64,000 bases of DNA, from NCBI RefSeq assembly GCF_030160115.1, contig NZ_BSNS01000007.1, forward strand, positions 62,001 through 126,000, given 5' to 3'. This document shows, piece after piece, positions 52,794 to 60,707 of the stretch. The number at the start of each line of letters is the position of its first letter. Position 1 is the first letter of the stretch. The notes under the pieces were generated by a model. It was not told where the DNA came from and searched no databases. It saw only the letters and a program-made list of their open reading frames with translations. This DNA comes from Devosia nitrariae (lineage in GTDB: Bacteria; Pseudomonadota; Alphaproteobacteria; Rhizobiales; Devosiaceae). Position numbers and translations under genes: made by a program.

Positions 52794-53622
52794 CGATTTC
52801 GCTGGCAACTCCACCGCGCAGCACTCCCAGTTTTGCTGTCTCTCCGACCGTACCGGTCCCCAGCCGGTTGGCGACATCGCCGACCGACCGGATCGTCTCA
52901 CCATTCCATGTGGTGACGAGGTCGCCCACGACAAAGCCCGCATGCGCAGCGGGGCCCTCGGGCTCGATGCCGACCGCGATCGCGCCCTCGCCGCGGCCGA
53001 CCGTGTGGAGGCTGACCCCGAGATAGCCGCGTGGGACATAGCCCTTTTCGCTGAGCGTTCTCACCGCCCGTTCGACGGTCGAGGCCGGAATGGCCAGCGC
53101 GCGGCGACGAGGGCCGGTCACGGCGAGACCGATGAGACCGCCGTCGGGCGCGAGCACCGCGCCGCCCTCCGCCCGGGAGGAGAGGCGGAGGCCGAGCGTG
53201 ATGCGCGCGTCGATGTCGCCGCCGCGCATGCTGCGCCAGGCGGGCCCGATCTCGGAGACAAGGCCGAAACTCGCCAGGGGCGAATAGGCCCCGCGACCGG
53301 CAACGATGGCGAGCGAGCCGACGGCGGGGGTGGGTGCATGCGTCCAGTCGTCGAAATCCGGGGTCGTAAGCCTCAGCAGCGCGACATCGGTGGTGGGGTC
53401 GCGGCCGGCAAGTTCAGCCCTCACCTGCGATCCGTCGGCGAGGAAGACGTCGAAGTCGTCCTCGCCGGAAAGGGCTTCATGTGCCGCAACGACGAGCCCG
53501 GTGCGCCAGATGAGGCCGCTGACCTGTCCGCCCTCGGCCCCCCGGACGGCGACGAGCCGTGGGGCCGCCGCGGCGATGAGGTCGGCAAATTGTTGGGAAA
53601 GGGTGGCGAGATCGGCCGGCAT
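52762..53622 (-). CDS. S1C (HtrA-like) serine protease homologue with catalytic Ser replaced, plus PDZ
   Basis: A 286-residue protein. It has the trypsin-like fold with His48 in VVAAHEALS and Asp79 in DPTTDVALL, but the GNSGG motif reads RAEGG: the serine position is Glu152. A C-terminal PDZ (about 190-285, GYLGVSLHTVG, AHAGFVVGDLVTTWNGE) is intact. It should bind peptides but not cleave them by the usual mechanism. No signal peptide. It is divergent from an intact homologue at 53765 and coupled to a LuxR regulator, so a regulatory pseudoprotease is a good guess. Confidence 0.85.
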   Translation of the reverse strand: MPADLATLSQQFADLIAAAAPRLVAVRGAEGGQVSGLIWRTGLVVAAHEALSGEDDFDVFLADGSQVRAELAGRDPTTDVALLRLTTPDFDDWTHAPTPAVGSLAIVAGRGAYSPLASFGLVSEIGPAWRSMRGGDIDARITLGLRLSSRAEGGAVLAPDGGLIGLAVTGPRRRALAIPASTVERAVRTLSEKGYVPRGYLGVSLHTVGRGEGAIAVGIEPEGPAAHAGFVVGDLVTTWNGETIRSVGDVANRLGTGTVGETAKLGVLRGGVASEIDVTIGERPRG

Positions 53623-53764
53623 CGCAGGAGTCCTCGGAAGTTGGGTCATTGCCGAAAAGCTGGGCCATAAGGGCGGGCTTGCACAGCTAGCCAGATGGGC
53701 AGGTGCGGTGCCGTCAGGCGATCCCCATTTGATGACGTGACAGACAGTATTGCGGAGCAACATC

Positions 53765-54676
53765 ATGCTGGAGACCGATCAAACCAAGGCCGATGCGGGC
53801 CTGCTCGACGCCTATTCGCGCGCGGTCGCGGACGTCGCTGATCTTGTTGGCCCGGCGGTCTCTGCCGTAACGGTCGATGGCCGCGGCCACGGGTCGGGCG
53901 TCGTCCTCTCGCCCGACGGTTTGCTGGTCACCAATTCGCACGTTGTCGGCCAAGCAAGGAGCGTCGACCTCGCCCTGCCCGATACCAGGCGGATCAGAGG
54001 CAGGGTGCTGGGCACCGATCCCGATACCGATCTTGCCGTCATCAAGGCCGACGGGTCCGATCTTTCGACTGCGGTGCTCGGCGATAGCGCCCATCTGCGA
54101 CGCGGGCAGATCGCCATTGCCATCGGCAATCCGCTGGGCTTCGAGTCGACCGTGACGGCCGGAGTCATCTCGGCGCTGGGCCGGAGCCTACGCTCGCCCA
54201 CCGGCCGGCCGATAGAGGACGTGATCCAGACCGACGCTGCGCTCAATCCCGGCAATTCGGGTGGTGCGCTGGTTGCCAGTTCCGGCGAGGTGATCGGCAT
54301 CAACACCGCCATGATCGCCGGTGCCCAAGGCATCTGCTTTGCCGTTGCCGCCAATACCGTGCAGCTGGTGGTCAGCGAAGTGCTCCAGCACGGCGCAGTG
54401 CGACGCGCCTATCTCGGCGCGGGAGCGGATATGGTGCCGTTGCCGCGGCGCATCGCCGATGCCGCGGGGATCACCAGCCGCTCGGCGGTGGTACTGCACT
54501 CGCTGGTCGCGGACGGACCCGCCGCGCGCGCCGGCTTACGCGATGCCGACATCCTCATCAGCCTCGACGGTCATCCGGTCACCGGACCCGGCCCGCTGCT
54601 GCGCTTGCTCGATGCCGGAGCTATCGGCAGGCCGCTGCAACTGCGCATCCTGCGGCAGGGCCATTCCTCGAGCTGA
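53765..54676 (+). CDS. S1C (HtrA-like) serine protease with PDZ domain
   Basis: A 303-residue protease with full triad: His59 in VTNSHVVG, Asp89 in DPDTDLAV and Ser165 in NPGNSGGALV, followed by a single PDZ (about 205-300). There is no signal peptide or membrane helix, so unlike DegP it probably acts in the cytoplasm. The ATG at 53765 is chosen over a TTG at 53750 on codon preference and the upstream CGGAGC. It is divergent from the Ser-less homologue over 142 bases. Confidence 0.88.
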   Translation: MLETDQTKADAGLLDAYSRAVADVADLVGPAVSAVTVDGRGHGSGVVLSPDGLLVTNSHVVGQARSVDLALPDTRRIRGRVLGTDPDTDLAVIKADGSDLSTAVLGDSAHLRRGQIAIAIGNPLGFESTVTAGVISALGRSLRSPTGRPIEDVIQTDAALNPGNSGGALVASSGEVIGINTAMIAGAQGICFAVAANTVQLVVSEVLQHGAVRRAYLGAGADMVPLPRRIADAAGITSRSAVVLHSLVADGPAARAGLRDADILISLDGHPVTGPGPLLRLLDAGAIGRPLQLRILRQGHSSS

Positions 54677-54896
54677 CCGTCACTCCGACGCAACGGCCGC
54701 CCTTCGAGGCACGGCGCCCGCAGCCAAGGCCTGCGCCGCGGCGGCCAAGAGAGTCGGCGGCCGCGGCGCCTGCCCGGGCGCTCGCCTCCTGACGGCCGCC
54801 CTTCCCCGGCTGAGTCCGCACCCGTTGCGAGGCAGGAGCGGGAGGCTGGCGCATCCGCGACGCGCCAGCGAGCCAAGCGTGGTGAGACGATGAAGA

Positions 54897-55469
54897 TCAC
54901 CGTTGTTTCCGTAATCTCCTGCCGATGACAAGCGATATTGCCGAAACGAGAAAATAGACGGCGCCGAAGGCCGCGTATCCCGCAATCACAGGGATCACCG
55001 CTGGTACAGGCTGTTGCGCCTGGACGACGAAAAACGCGCCGGCAAGTGCTGATTGACCGCCGCTCAGGGCCATCGCCCATTGTGCGCCTGAAGATTTCCA
55101 GCGGCGGACTGCGGTGCCGAGTTGCAGCAGGCCCGATAGGATGGCCCACGCACCGAATACCGTGAGGACAGTGCTGAGGCCGATCTGCAGAGCCGCGAGC
55201 ACTGCCACTGTCGTGGCCAGGCTGACGAAAACATTGAAGGCTTGCGTGCGGTTGCGAGCTAACCCGCCGTTGCGGACGGCGTCGACATAGTTGGCCCCAG
55301 CATCCCAGAACGGGTAGATCACCAGCAGGATGGCGCCAGGAACGGCATAGTGTTGGCCGAGCGTTAGAGCGGATGCCACCCAGGCCGCAGAGAATGCCGC
55401 GCGGGAGAGGTAATACGAGGTGAGCCAGCGATCCTGAGTTGATCGGGCGAAGTCATCAATTGTCGTCAT
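54897..55469 (-). CDS. DUF308/HdeD-like membrane protein
   Basis: A 190-residue protein with about six hydrophobic helices in three pairs (ALTLGQHYAVPGAILLVIYP, AFNVFVSLATTVAVLAAL, VFGAWAILSGLLQLGTAVRR). The repeated short helices fit the HdeD/DUF308 type, and the family is often associated with acid or envelope stress. It has a TetR-type operator just upstream and a divergent layout is absent: the TetR gene lies upstream on the same strand, separated by 57 bases. The 220 bases downstream (54677-54896) hold no recognisable gene. Confidence 0.7.
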   Translation of the reverse strand: MTTIDDFARSTQDRWLTSYYLSRAAFSAAWVASALTLGQHYAVPGAILLVIYPFWDAGANYVDAVRNGGLARNRTQAFNVFVSLATTVAVLAALQIGLSTVLTVFGAWAILSGLLQLGTAVRRWKSSGAQWAMALSGGQSALAGAFFVVQAQQPVPAVIPVIAGYAAFGAVYFLVSAISLVIGRRLRKQR

Positions 55470-55474
55470 TTTCT

Positions 55475-55492
55475 CTATCTACTAGTTGGTAG
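55475..55492. promoter_or_regulatory. TetR operator, second copy
   Basis: CTATCTA-CTAG-TTGGTAG at 55475-55492 has the same 7-4-7 geometry as the palindrome before tetR (56114) with two mismatched pairs. It begins 6 bases before the ATG of the DUF308 gene, so it should allow the TetR to repress that gene separately. Confidence 0.6.
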
Positions 55493-55526
55493 GTGGAATG
55501 CGGCCTGATGTGATGGCCGAGTTGGG

Positions 55527-56105
55527 TCAGTTGGAGAGGCGATCGAGCATCGAAGCGGTGATCATGCCGAAGAGCTTTGGATCGTCGTGCACCCGTGCGG
55601 ACAACATCCCGCCGTGCACCGCAGCCATGAAGGCCTCTGCTTCGGCCTGGGGCGGGTTTGAAAGTCGAAAGATGCCCACTTCGGCACCGCGTTCAAATAC
55701 GGATGTGAGCCATTCCGACAAAGTCTCGAAATGAAGACGCACTTCGCCAGCCACTTCGGCCGGCAACACCGGCAGTTCGCTGGCCAGAAGCGCGCATACG
55801 CAGAAGGGTGCGCTTGCATCCGCAATGCACTTTTCCCAGTAACCGACGTAGCTTGAAAGCTGGTCGCGCGGGTCTGCGGCCGTCCGTTCAAGCTCGGCGA
55901 ACCCGGCCCGCGCCTCCTCGCGATAACGAAAGACCAGCGTGCGCACCAGGTCGACCTTGCTTGGAAAATGATGGTGGATGCTGGCCTTGCGGATGCCGAC
56001 GACCTCGGCAATGTCCGCATAGCTGAACCCGTTGTACCCCCCTGCGATAATCAGCGAGCGGGCACAGGCAAGGATATCGTCGGATGTCGTGGACAGGTTG
56101 GTCAT
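55527..56105 (-). CDS. TetR-family transcriptional regulator
   Basis: A 192-residue regulator: helix-turn-helix in residues about 10-57 (ILACARSLIIAGGYNGFSYA, DIAEVVGIRKASIHHHFPSK) and an all-helical ligand domain with two Cys near 100 (FCVCALLASEL). It sits upstream of a DUF308 membrane gene and of two matching palindromes. Autorepression and control of the DUF308 gene are the natural reading. Inducer unknown. Confidence 0.9.
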   Translation of the reverse strand: MTNLSTTSDDILACARSLIIAGGYNGFSYADIAEVVGIRKASIHHHFPSKVDLVRTLVFRYREEARAGFAELERTAADPRDQLSSYVGYWEKCIADASAPFCVCALLASELPVLPAEVAGEVRLHFETLSEWLTSVFERGAEVGIFRLSNPPQAEAEAFMAAVHGGMLSARVHDDPKLFGMITASMLDRLSN

Positions 56106-56113
56106 AACGTTAC

Positions 56114-56131
56114 CTACCTAGTAGTAGGTAG
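56114..56131. promoter_or_regulatory. TetR operator palindrome
   Basis: CTACCTA-GTAG-TAGGTAG is a perfect 7-bp inverted repeat with a 4-base spacer, 9 bases before the tetR ATG. A related site is at 55475. Confidence 0.7.
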
Positions 56132-56173
56132 CCTGTCAAGGCCCTTGCGACGCCCCGGTTGCAGGTTTGAGTG

Positions 56174-57091
56174 TCAGCGCTCGCCTGTCATTCTGGCCAC
56201 GACCCGGGCGCGGTCGGGTGCCCCTAGCCTGCCGCCGAAGACCTCACATTTGAGGGCGGCGGCGGTATTGGCGAAGTCGATGACCTCTCGCATGGGCATG
56301 CCCTCGGCAAGTGCAGTGACGAACGCACCGTGGAAGACGTCGCCGGCCGCGAGCGTGTCGACCGCTTCGACTGCAGGCGGCCGCTGCTGGCGAACCGTCC
56401 CGCCATCGTCCCAGAAACAACCCTGCGGACCTGCCGTGACGGCGATGAAGGCGGGAAAGCGCCTCGCGATCTCTGCCACGGCGGCGGCGGGGTCGCGAGT
56501 GCCTGACAGCCGCGCTGCAGCCGGCTCGGAAAAGACCGCGTGACTGGCACGCGACACCAGGTCGACAACCACCTCATCGGGACCGACATCGGCGTCGAGC
56601 ACGCCCGGAATGCCCGCCTCCCGGGCGGTGTCGAGTATGCGGGCGGCGCCCTGCGGCCATCGCACATCGACGAGGACCGCATCGGCCTCTGCGATCTTGT
56701 CGAGCGACAGCCAATCGGTGTCGGTGCCCAGCGCCGGATCGTAGTACGGCACCACCAGTCTTTCGCCCCGCCGGTCGATGAGGACGGCGCTGGTGGGCGA
56801 GCGCGCTCCTTGCACCTGACGCACCCAGCGGCAATCGACGCCGGCCGCCGTCAGGTCGCCGATGATGCGCGTGCCGATGTCGTCATCACCCACTCGCGCC
56901 ACCAGAGAGGCTTGGGCGCCGAGCCTGGCGGCCGCAGCCGCCGCGCTTGCCGCCATGCCGTGTGCCACCTCGAGCAGCGCGAACGGCAGCACCTTTCCCG
57001 GCCCGTCAGGAAGCGTTTCCAGCCGAAACAGGAGATCGTAGGTGGCCGCCCCGACGCACACGACGCGTACGGGCCGATCGGTACTCGCCAA
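56174..57091 (-). CDS. PfkB-family carbohydrate kinase
   Basis: About 305 residues. The start of the fold (VVCVGAATYDLLFRLETLP) and the C-terminal motif VDTLAAGDVFHGAFVTAL, with the catalytic Asp in AAGD, identify a PfkB/ribokinase-type enzyme. The frame has no ATG there; a TTG at 57091 with GGAGGGGG upstream fits best. It would phosphorylate a sugar or keto-deoxy acid, perhaps the product of the operon's lyase (for example 2-keto-3-deoxygluconate). It is the last gene of the second TTT operon. Confidence 0.8.
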   Translation of the reverse strand: MASTDRPVRVVCVGAATYDLLFRLETLPDGPGKVLPFALLEVAHGMAASAAAAAARLGAQASLVARVGDDDIGTRIIGDLTAAGVDCRWVRQVQGARSPTSAVLIDRRGERLVVPYYDPALGTDTDWLSLDKIAEADAVLVDVRWPQGAARILDTAREAGIPGVLDADVGPDEVVVDLVSRASHAVFSEPAAARLSGTRDPAAAVAEIARRFPAFIAVTAGPQGCFWDDGGTVRQQRPPAVEAVDTLAAGDVFHGAFVTALAEGMPMREVIDFANTAAALKCEVFGGRLGAPDRARVVARMTGER

Positions 57092-57164
57092 GTTCAAGGA
57101 CCCCCTCCAAGCCGGCCTTTTGGCACACACTAGAGCAACGCGAGCAGAGGTGCATACCGGCCTT

Positions 57165-57182
57165 TCGCAACAAACGTTGCGA
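57165..57182. promoter_or_regulatory. Inverted repeat before the PfkB kinase gene
   Basis: TCGCAAC-AAAC-GTTGCGA is a perfect 7-bp inverted repeat with a 4-base spacer in the 139-base gap between the GntR and kinase genes. It could be a small hairpin or an operator for a separate kinase promoter. Confidence 0.4.
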
Positions 57183-57230
57183 CCACAAAGTACTGGAGCC
57201 GGCGCTCCGATTCCCTCAGCGCGCGAGGCT

Positions 57231-57941
57231 CTAGCTGAAGAAGTGCTTGTAGCGCTCGCGCAGCGCCTCCACGTTCACCACAGTCTGGCTGAGGTGGGCG
57301 CGCATGGCCTTAACGGAAGCCTCTTCCTCGCCCGAATCGATGGCGTCGAGGATGTCGCGATGCCCGTCGAGGATAAACCGTATCTTGGTTTCGTCATGCG
57401 GTTGCAGTCGCCGCATGCGGCTTAAATGCCCCGATTTAGAGGTCACCAACTGGTGCAGGCCCCGATGGCCCACCCCCACGAAGAGTGTTTGGTGGAACAT
57501 TTCGTCGAGTTCCTGAAATGCCAGCAACTGCCCCGGATCCTCGGCCACCGCCTCCTGCATGCGCACGATCGCCCGCGCATGTTTCACCGCCTCCTGGTTC
57601 CTTGCACGGGTCAGCTGGCGCACCACTTCCGTTTCGAGCGCCACCCGCATGAAATGCGCCTCATAAATCTGCGGGGTGTTTATCTGGCTGACGATAGTCT
57701 TGGACTGCGGAAATATCCGCACCAGCCCATCCTGCTCCAGGCGCTGCATCGCCTCGCGCAGTGGCGTCTGGCTCACTTCATAAGCCTTCGCCAACTCGGC
57801 CCGCGGCAGGCTTGTTCCAGGCGGAAATTCGAGGGATATGATCCTTCGGCGCAAATCCTCGTAAAGGCGACTCCCGACCGATCCGCCCGATGGCGCGGCA
57901 AACCCGCCAAAGGCAGGACCGGGAGCCGCGGGATCCGTCAT
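57231..57941 (-). CDS. GntR-family regulator, FCD subfamily
   Basis: A 236-residue regulator: a Gly/Ala/Pro-rich head of 30 residues, winged helix (RRRIISLEFPPGTSLPRAELA, VSQTPLREAMQRLEQDG split by a residue) and an FCD domain with metal-site residues (QELDEMFHQTLF, DGHRDILDAI). AGGGA before the ATG at 57941. It is within the second TTT operon and is the likely regulator of it, as the GntR at 27460 is for the first. Confidence 0.9.
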   Translation of the reverse strand: MTDPAAPGPAFGGFAAPSGGSVGSRLYEDLRRRIISLEFPPGTSLPRAELAKAYEVSQTPLREAMQRLEQDGLVRIFPQSKTIVSQINTPQIYEAHFMRVALETEVVRQLTRARNQEAVKHARAIVRMQEAVAEDPGQLLAFQELDEMFHQTLFVGVGHRGLHQLVTSKSGHLSRMRRLQPHDETKIRFILDGHRDILDAIDSGEEEASVKAMRAHLSQTVVNVEALRERYKHFFS

Positions 57942-58025
57942 GTTCAGTCCCTGAAGGCGCGATTCGAAAGGCAATGGGCTCGGTTTCAACGAAAGGGACT
58001 TCCCACTTGGCTGTTGGTCGACATG

Positions 58026-58961
58026 TTAGCGTCCGAGAGTTCGGGTGTCGAACTGGAAGCCGATCTCCATCCTGGCGATCATGTCCCCGATTTCGGCCAT
58101 GTCCACCGCATTGAGCGTCGGTCCCGGGGCGCGTAGCACCGCGCATTCCATGGCACCGCGCTGGCGCATCACCTCCTTGCGGATGGCGATGCCCCACTCC
58201 CCCTGGGCCTCATAGCGCAGCAGGGGCAAATAGGTGTTGAACAATCGGTGGGCCGCTTCGCTTTCCCCGCGGCTCATCAGGTCGTAGACTCCGGAAAGCA
58301 TTTCGGGAAAGGAAAAGCCGGCCATCGGCCCGTCTGCCCCGCGCGCCAATTCCTGAGGCAGGTAGAGTCCATTGTTTCCGGTCAATATGCGCACCTTGTA
58401 CCCGAGCTCCGCCCGCAGCCGGGTGATCTTGGTGACGCTTGGAAGATCCTCCTCCTTGACTACCGCGATCTGCGGGAAGGTTTCCACCAGCCGGCGTATC
58501 AGCGAGGGCGACATCTTCACCCCCGAATGGCCCGGAAAATCCTGCAGAACCGTCGGTGTATCGCCGATCCGGGCGAAAATGATGTCGAAGTAGCGCAGGA
58601 GCTCTTCATCCGTCTGCGTGCCGGCGGGTGGGCAGATCATCACGCCGCTGGCGCCCTCGGCCATCACCTGCTGCGCAACGGCCACGAGTTGGGCGATGCC
58701 GGGGCTGGATACGCCCACGATGATGCGCTTGCCCTGCGCCGCTCGAACGAAGCGGGCCGCCACGGCAATACACTCGTCCGGCGTCAGTTTGCCCTGTTCC
58801 CCACTCACACCCAGCACCGTCAAACCTTGGGCGTCGTGCTTGTAGTAGAAGGCGGAAAGCGTATCGATGCTATCGAGGTCCAGCGCCCCGTCTTCCCGAA
58901 ACGGGGTCTGCGCCACCACATGCAGTCCCCTGCACTCGCGCATCGATACGATATCGGCCAT
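58026..58961 (-). CDS. DHDPS/KDG-aldolase superfamily lyase with Tyr-to-Gln change
   Basis: A 311-residue aldolase-type barrel with Schiff-base Lys169 in IAVVKEEDLPS. The residue that is Tyr in DHDPS is Gln140 (TVLQDFPGHSG), as in its paralogue at 25479. It is therefore more likely a catabolic lyase or dehydratase for a keto acid than a lysine-pathway enzyme. AGGAGAG precedes the ATG. It lies 31 bases after the ThDP enzyme gene and before the GntR. Confidence 0.8.
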   Translation of the reverse strand: MADIVSMRECRGLHVVAQTPFREDGALDLDSIDTLSAFYYKHDAQGLTVLGVSGEQGKLTPDECIAVAARFVRAAQGKRIIVGVSSPGIAQLVAVAQQVMAEGASGVMICPPAGTQTDEELLRYFDIIFARIGDTPTVLQDFPGHSGVKMSPSLIRRLVETFPQIAVVKEEDLPSVTKITRLRAELGYKVRILTGNNGLYLPQELARGADGPMAGFSFPEMLSGVYDLMSRGESEAAHRLFNTYLPLLRYEAQGEWGIAIRKEVMRQRGAMECAVLRAPGPTLNAVDMAEIGDMIARMEIGFQFDTRTLGR

Positions 58962-58992
58962 CCGGCTCTCCTTGTGCGGAATGCGCCGCCCG

Positions 58993-60660
58993 CTATTTCC
59001 TTGCAGCTTCGCTTTGGGCACGGATTTCGGATGATGTAGCGCCCGATGTCAGTGCCTCGGGGTCGAGCCGCAGTTCGATCACGGCGAGCGTATCGGCGGC
59101 CTTGGCGCGATTGAACGCATCGGGAAAATCAGCCGTGTTCATCACCAGCTCGCCGTGGCCACCATAAGCACGTGCCAATGCCGCGAAGTCCGGACTCGTC
59201 AGCTGCGTGCCGGAGACACGTCCCGGATAGTGCCGCTCCTGATGCATGCGGATCGTGCCGTATTGCCCATTGTTGGCGACGATGACGATCGGCTTGGCAC
59301 CATGTTGCATGGCCGTCGACATCTCGTTCAGGGTCATCTGAAAGCACCCGTCGCCGGCAAGGCAGACGACCGCTCGGTCCGGATGCTCGAGCGCACCTGC
59401 CACCGCCGCCGGAAAGCAATAGCCCATGCTGCCCGAAGTCGGCGCCAATTGCGTATGCGGGCCCTTGTAAACGAAATAGCGGTGCAGGAACGCCGCGTAG
59501 TTGCCCGCGCCATTGGTGACGATGGCGTCTTCCGGGAGATTGGTGGAAAGCCAGTGGATGACCTGTTCCAGCTTCACCGCACCGGGCGTTTCCTTCGGCT
59601 TTATCCAGACTTCGTAGTCGCGCCTTGCCGCCGCCGTCCACTCGGACCATTTGGCTTCGGTGCCGGCCGCCGGCGTCGTTTGCGCCAACGCCGCCACCAT
59701 CTCCGCAGCCTGCGCGACAATGCCCAGATCCGGGCGGTAGACGCGTCCCAGTTCTCCCGGGTCCGGATAGACATGCAAGATAGTCTTGCCTGGTGCCGCC
59801 GGCTTCATCAGGTCGTAGCCACGCGTCAGGCTGTCGCCCAGCCGGCCGCCCAGCATCAACAGGCAATCGCTCTCCTGGAAGCGTGCACCAAGCCTGGGGT
59901 TCATGCCGACGCCGAGATCGCCGACATAATTAGAGTGCCGGTTGTCGAGATGGCACTGGCGGCGGAAAGTCACGCTCACGGGCAGGTTCCACGCCTTGGC
60001 GAAACGCGTCAGATTGGCGGCCGCCTCCCCGTCCCATAGTGTCCCGCCAACCACCACCAGGGGCTTCTCGGCCCGGCTCAGGGCCTGCGTCAGGGCGGAG
60101 ACCTGAGCCGCGCTGACGGCGGCCGGCGAGGGCGCCACCACAGGCAGGTTCTCGACCTCAGCCTCAGCCGAAAGCATGTCTTCCGGAAGCGCCAGCACCA
60201 CCGGCCCTGGTCGCCCCGAAAGGGCAACATGGAAAGCCCGGGAGATGTATTCCGGCAGACGCTCGGTCTGATCGACTTCAGCCACCCATTTGCAAAGGGT
60301 ACCGAACATCGCCCGATAATCCACCTCCTGGAAGGCCTCGCGATCGCGGTGTGAACGATCGATCTGCCCTACGAAAAGGATCATCGGCGTCGAATCCTGC
60401 CGGGCGACATGCACTCCGGCCGAAGCGTTGGTTGCGCCCGGTCCCCGCGTCACGAAGCAGACGCCCGGCAAGCCCGTCAGCTTGCCGTGAGCTTCCGCCA
60501 TCATGGCGGCGCCGCCTTCCTGACGGCAGACAATGTTCTCGATTCCGGAATCGTGAAGCCCGTCGAGCGCCGCCAGAAAGCTCTCCCCGGGGACGGAGAA
60601 CACCCTGCGCACCCCATGGATCTTGAGCTGATCTACCAATATTTGTCCGCCGTGGCGCAT
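58993..60660 (-). CDS. Thiamine diphosphate-dependent enzyme, acetolactate-synthase-like
   Basis: A 555-residue ThDP enzyme with the three-domain plan: PYR domain with the catalytic Glu48 in IVCRQEGGAAMMAEAHG, central FAD/NAD-like domain (PLVVVGGTLWDGEAA) and a C-terminal ThDP-binding motif LAGDGCFQMTLNEM ending in IVIVANNGQYG. The ATG at 60660 begins the fold; the much longer frame runs antisense through tctA and is not coding. In the operon it might decarboxylate or ligate a 2-keto acid, as in glyoxylate carboligase, rather than serve branched-chain synthesis; no small regulatory subunit is encoded nearby. Confidence 0.85.
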   Translation of the reverse strand: MRHGGQILVDQLKIHGVRRVFSVPGESFLAALDGLHDSGIENIVCRQEGGAAMMAEAHGKLTGLPGVCFVTRGPGATNASAGVHVARQDSTPMILFVGQIDRSHRDREAFQEVDYRAMFGTLCKWVAEVDQTERLPEYISRAFHVALSGRPGPVVLALPEDMLSAEAEVENLPVVAPSPAAVSAAQVSALTQALSRAEKPLVVVGGTLWDGEAAANLTRFAKAWNLPVSVTFRRQCHLDNRHSNYVGDLGVGMNPRLGARFQESDCLLMLGGRLGDSLTRGYDLMKPAAPGKTILHVYPDPGELGRVYRPDLGIVAQAAEMVAALAQTTPAAGTEAKWSEWTAAARRDYEVWIKPKETPGAVKLEQVIHWLSTNLPEDAIVTNGAGNYAAFLHRYFVYKGPHTQLAPTSGSMGYCFPAAVAGALEHPDRAVVCLAGDGCFQMTLNEMSTAMQHGAKPIVIVANNGQYGTIRMHQERHYPGRVSGTQLTSPDFAALARAYGGHGELVMNTADFPDAFNRAKAADTLAVIELRLDPEALTSGATSSEIRAQSEAARK

Positions 60661-60707
60661 CTGGTCCTGCTTGCTAAAAAAATCCTGTGGAACGGCGGGG
60701 CGCCAGC

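Noticed and set aside
58015..58030. A GCTAACATGTCG stretch resembling the shared CTGATAT-rTTAG element
   Set aside because: It contains the stop codon of the aldolase gene inside an operon and matches poorly; coincidence is more likely.
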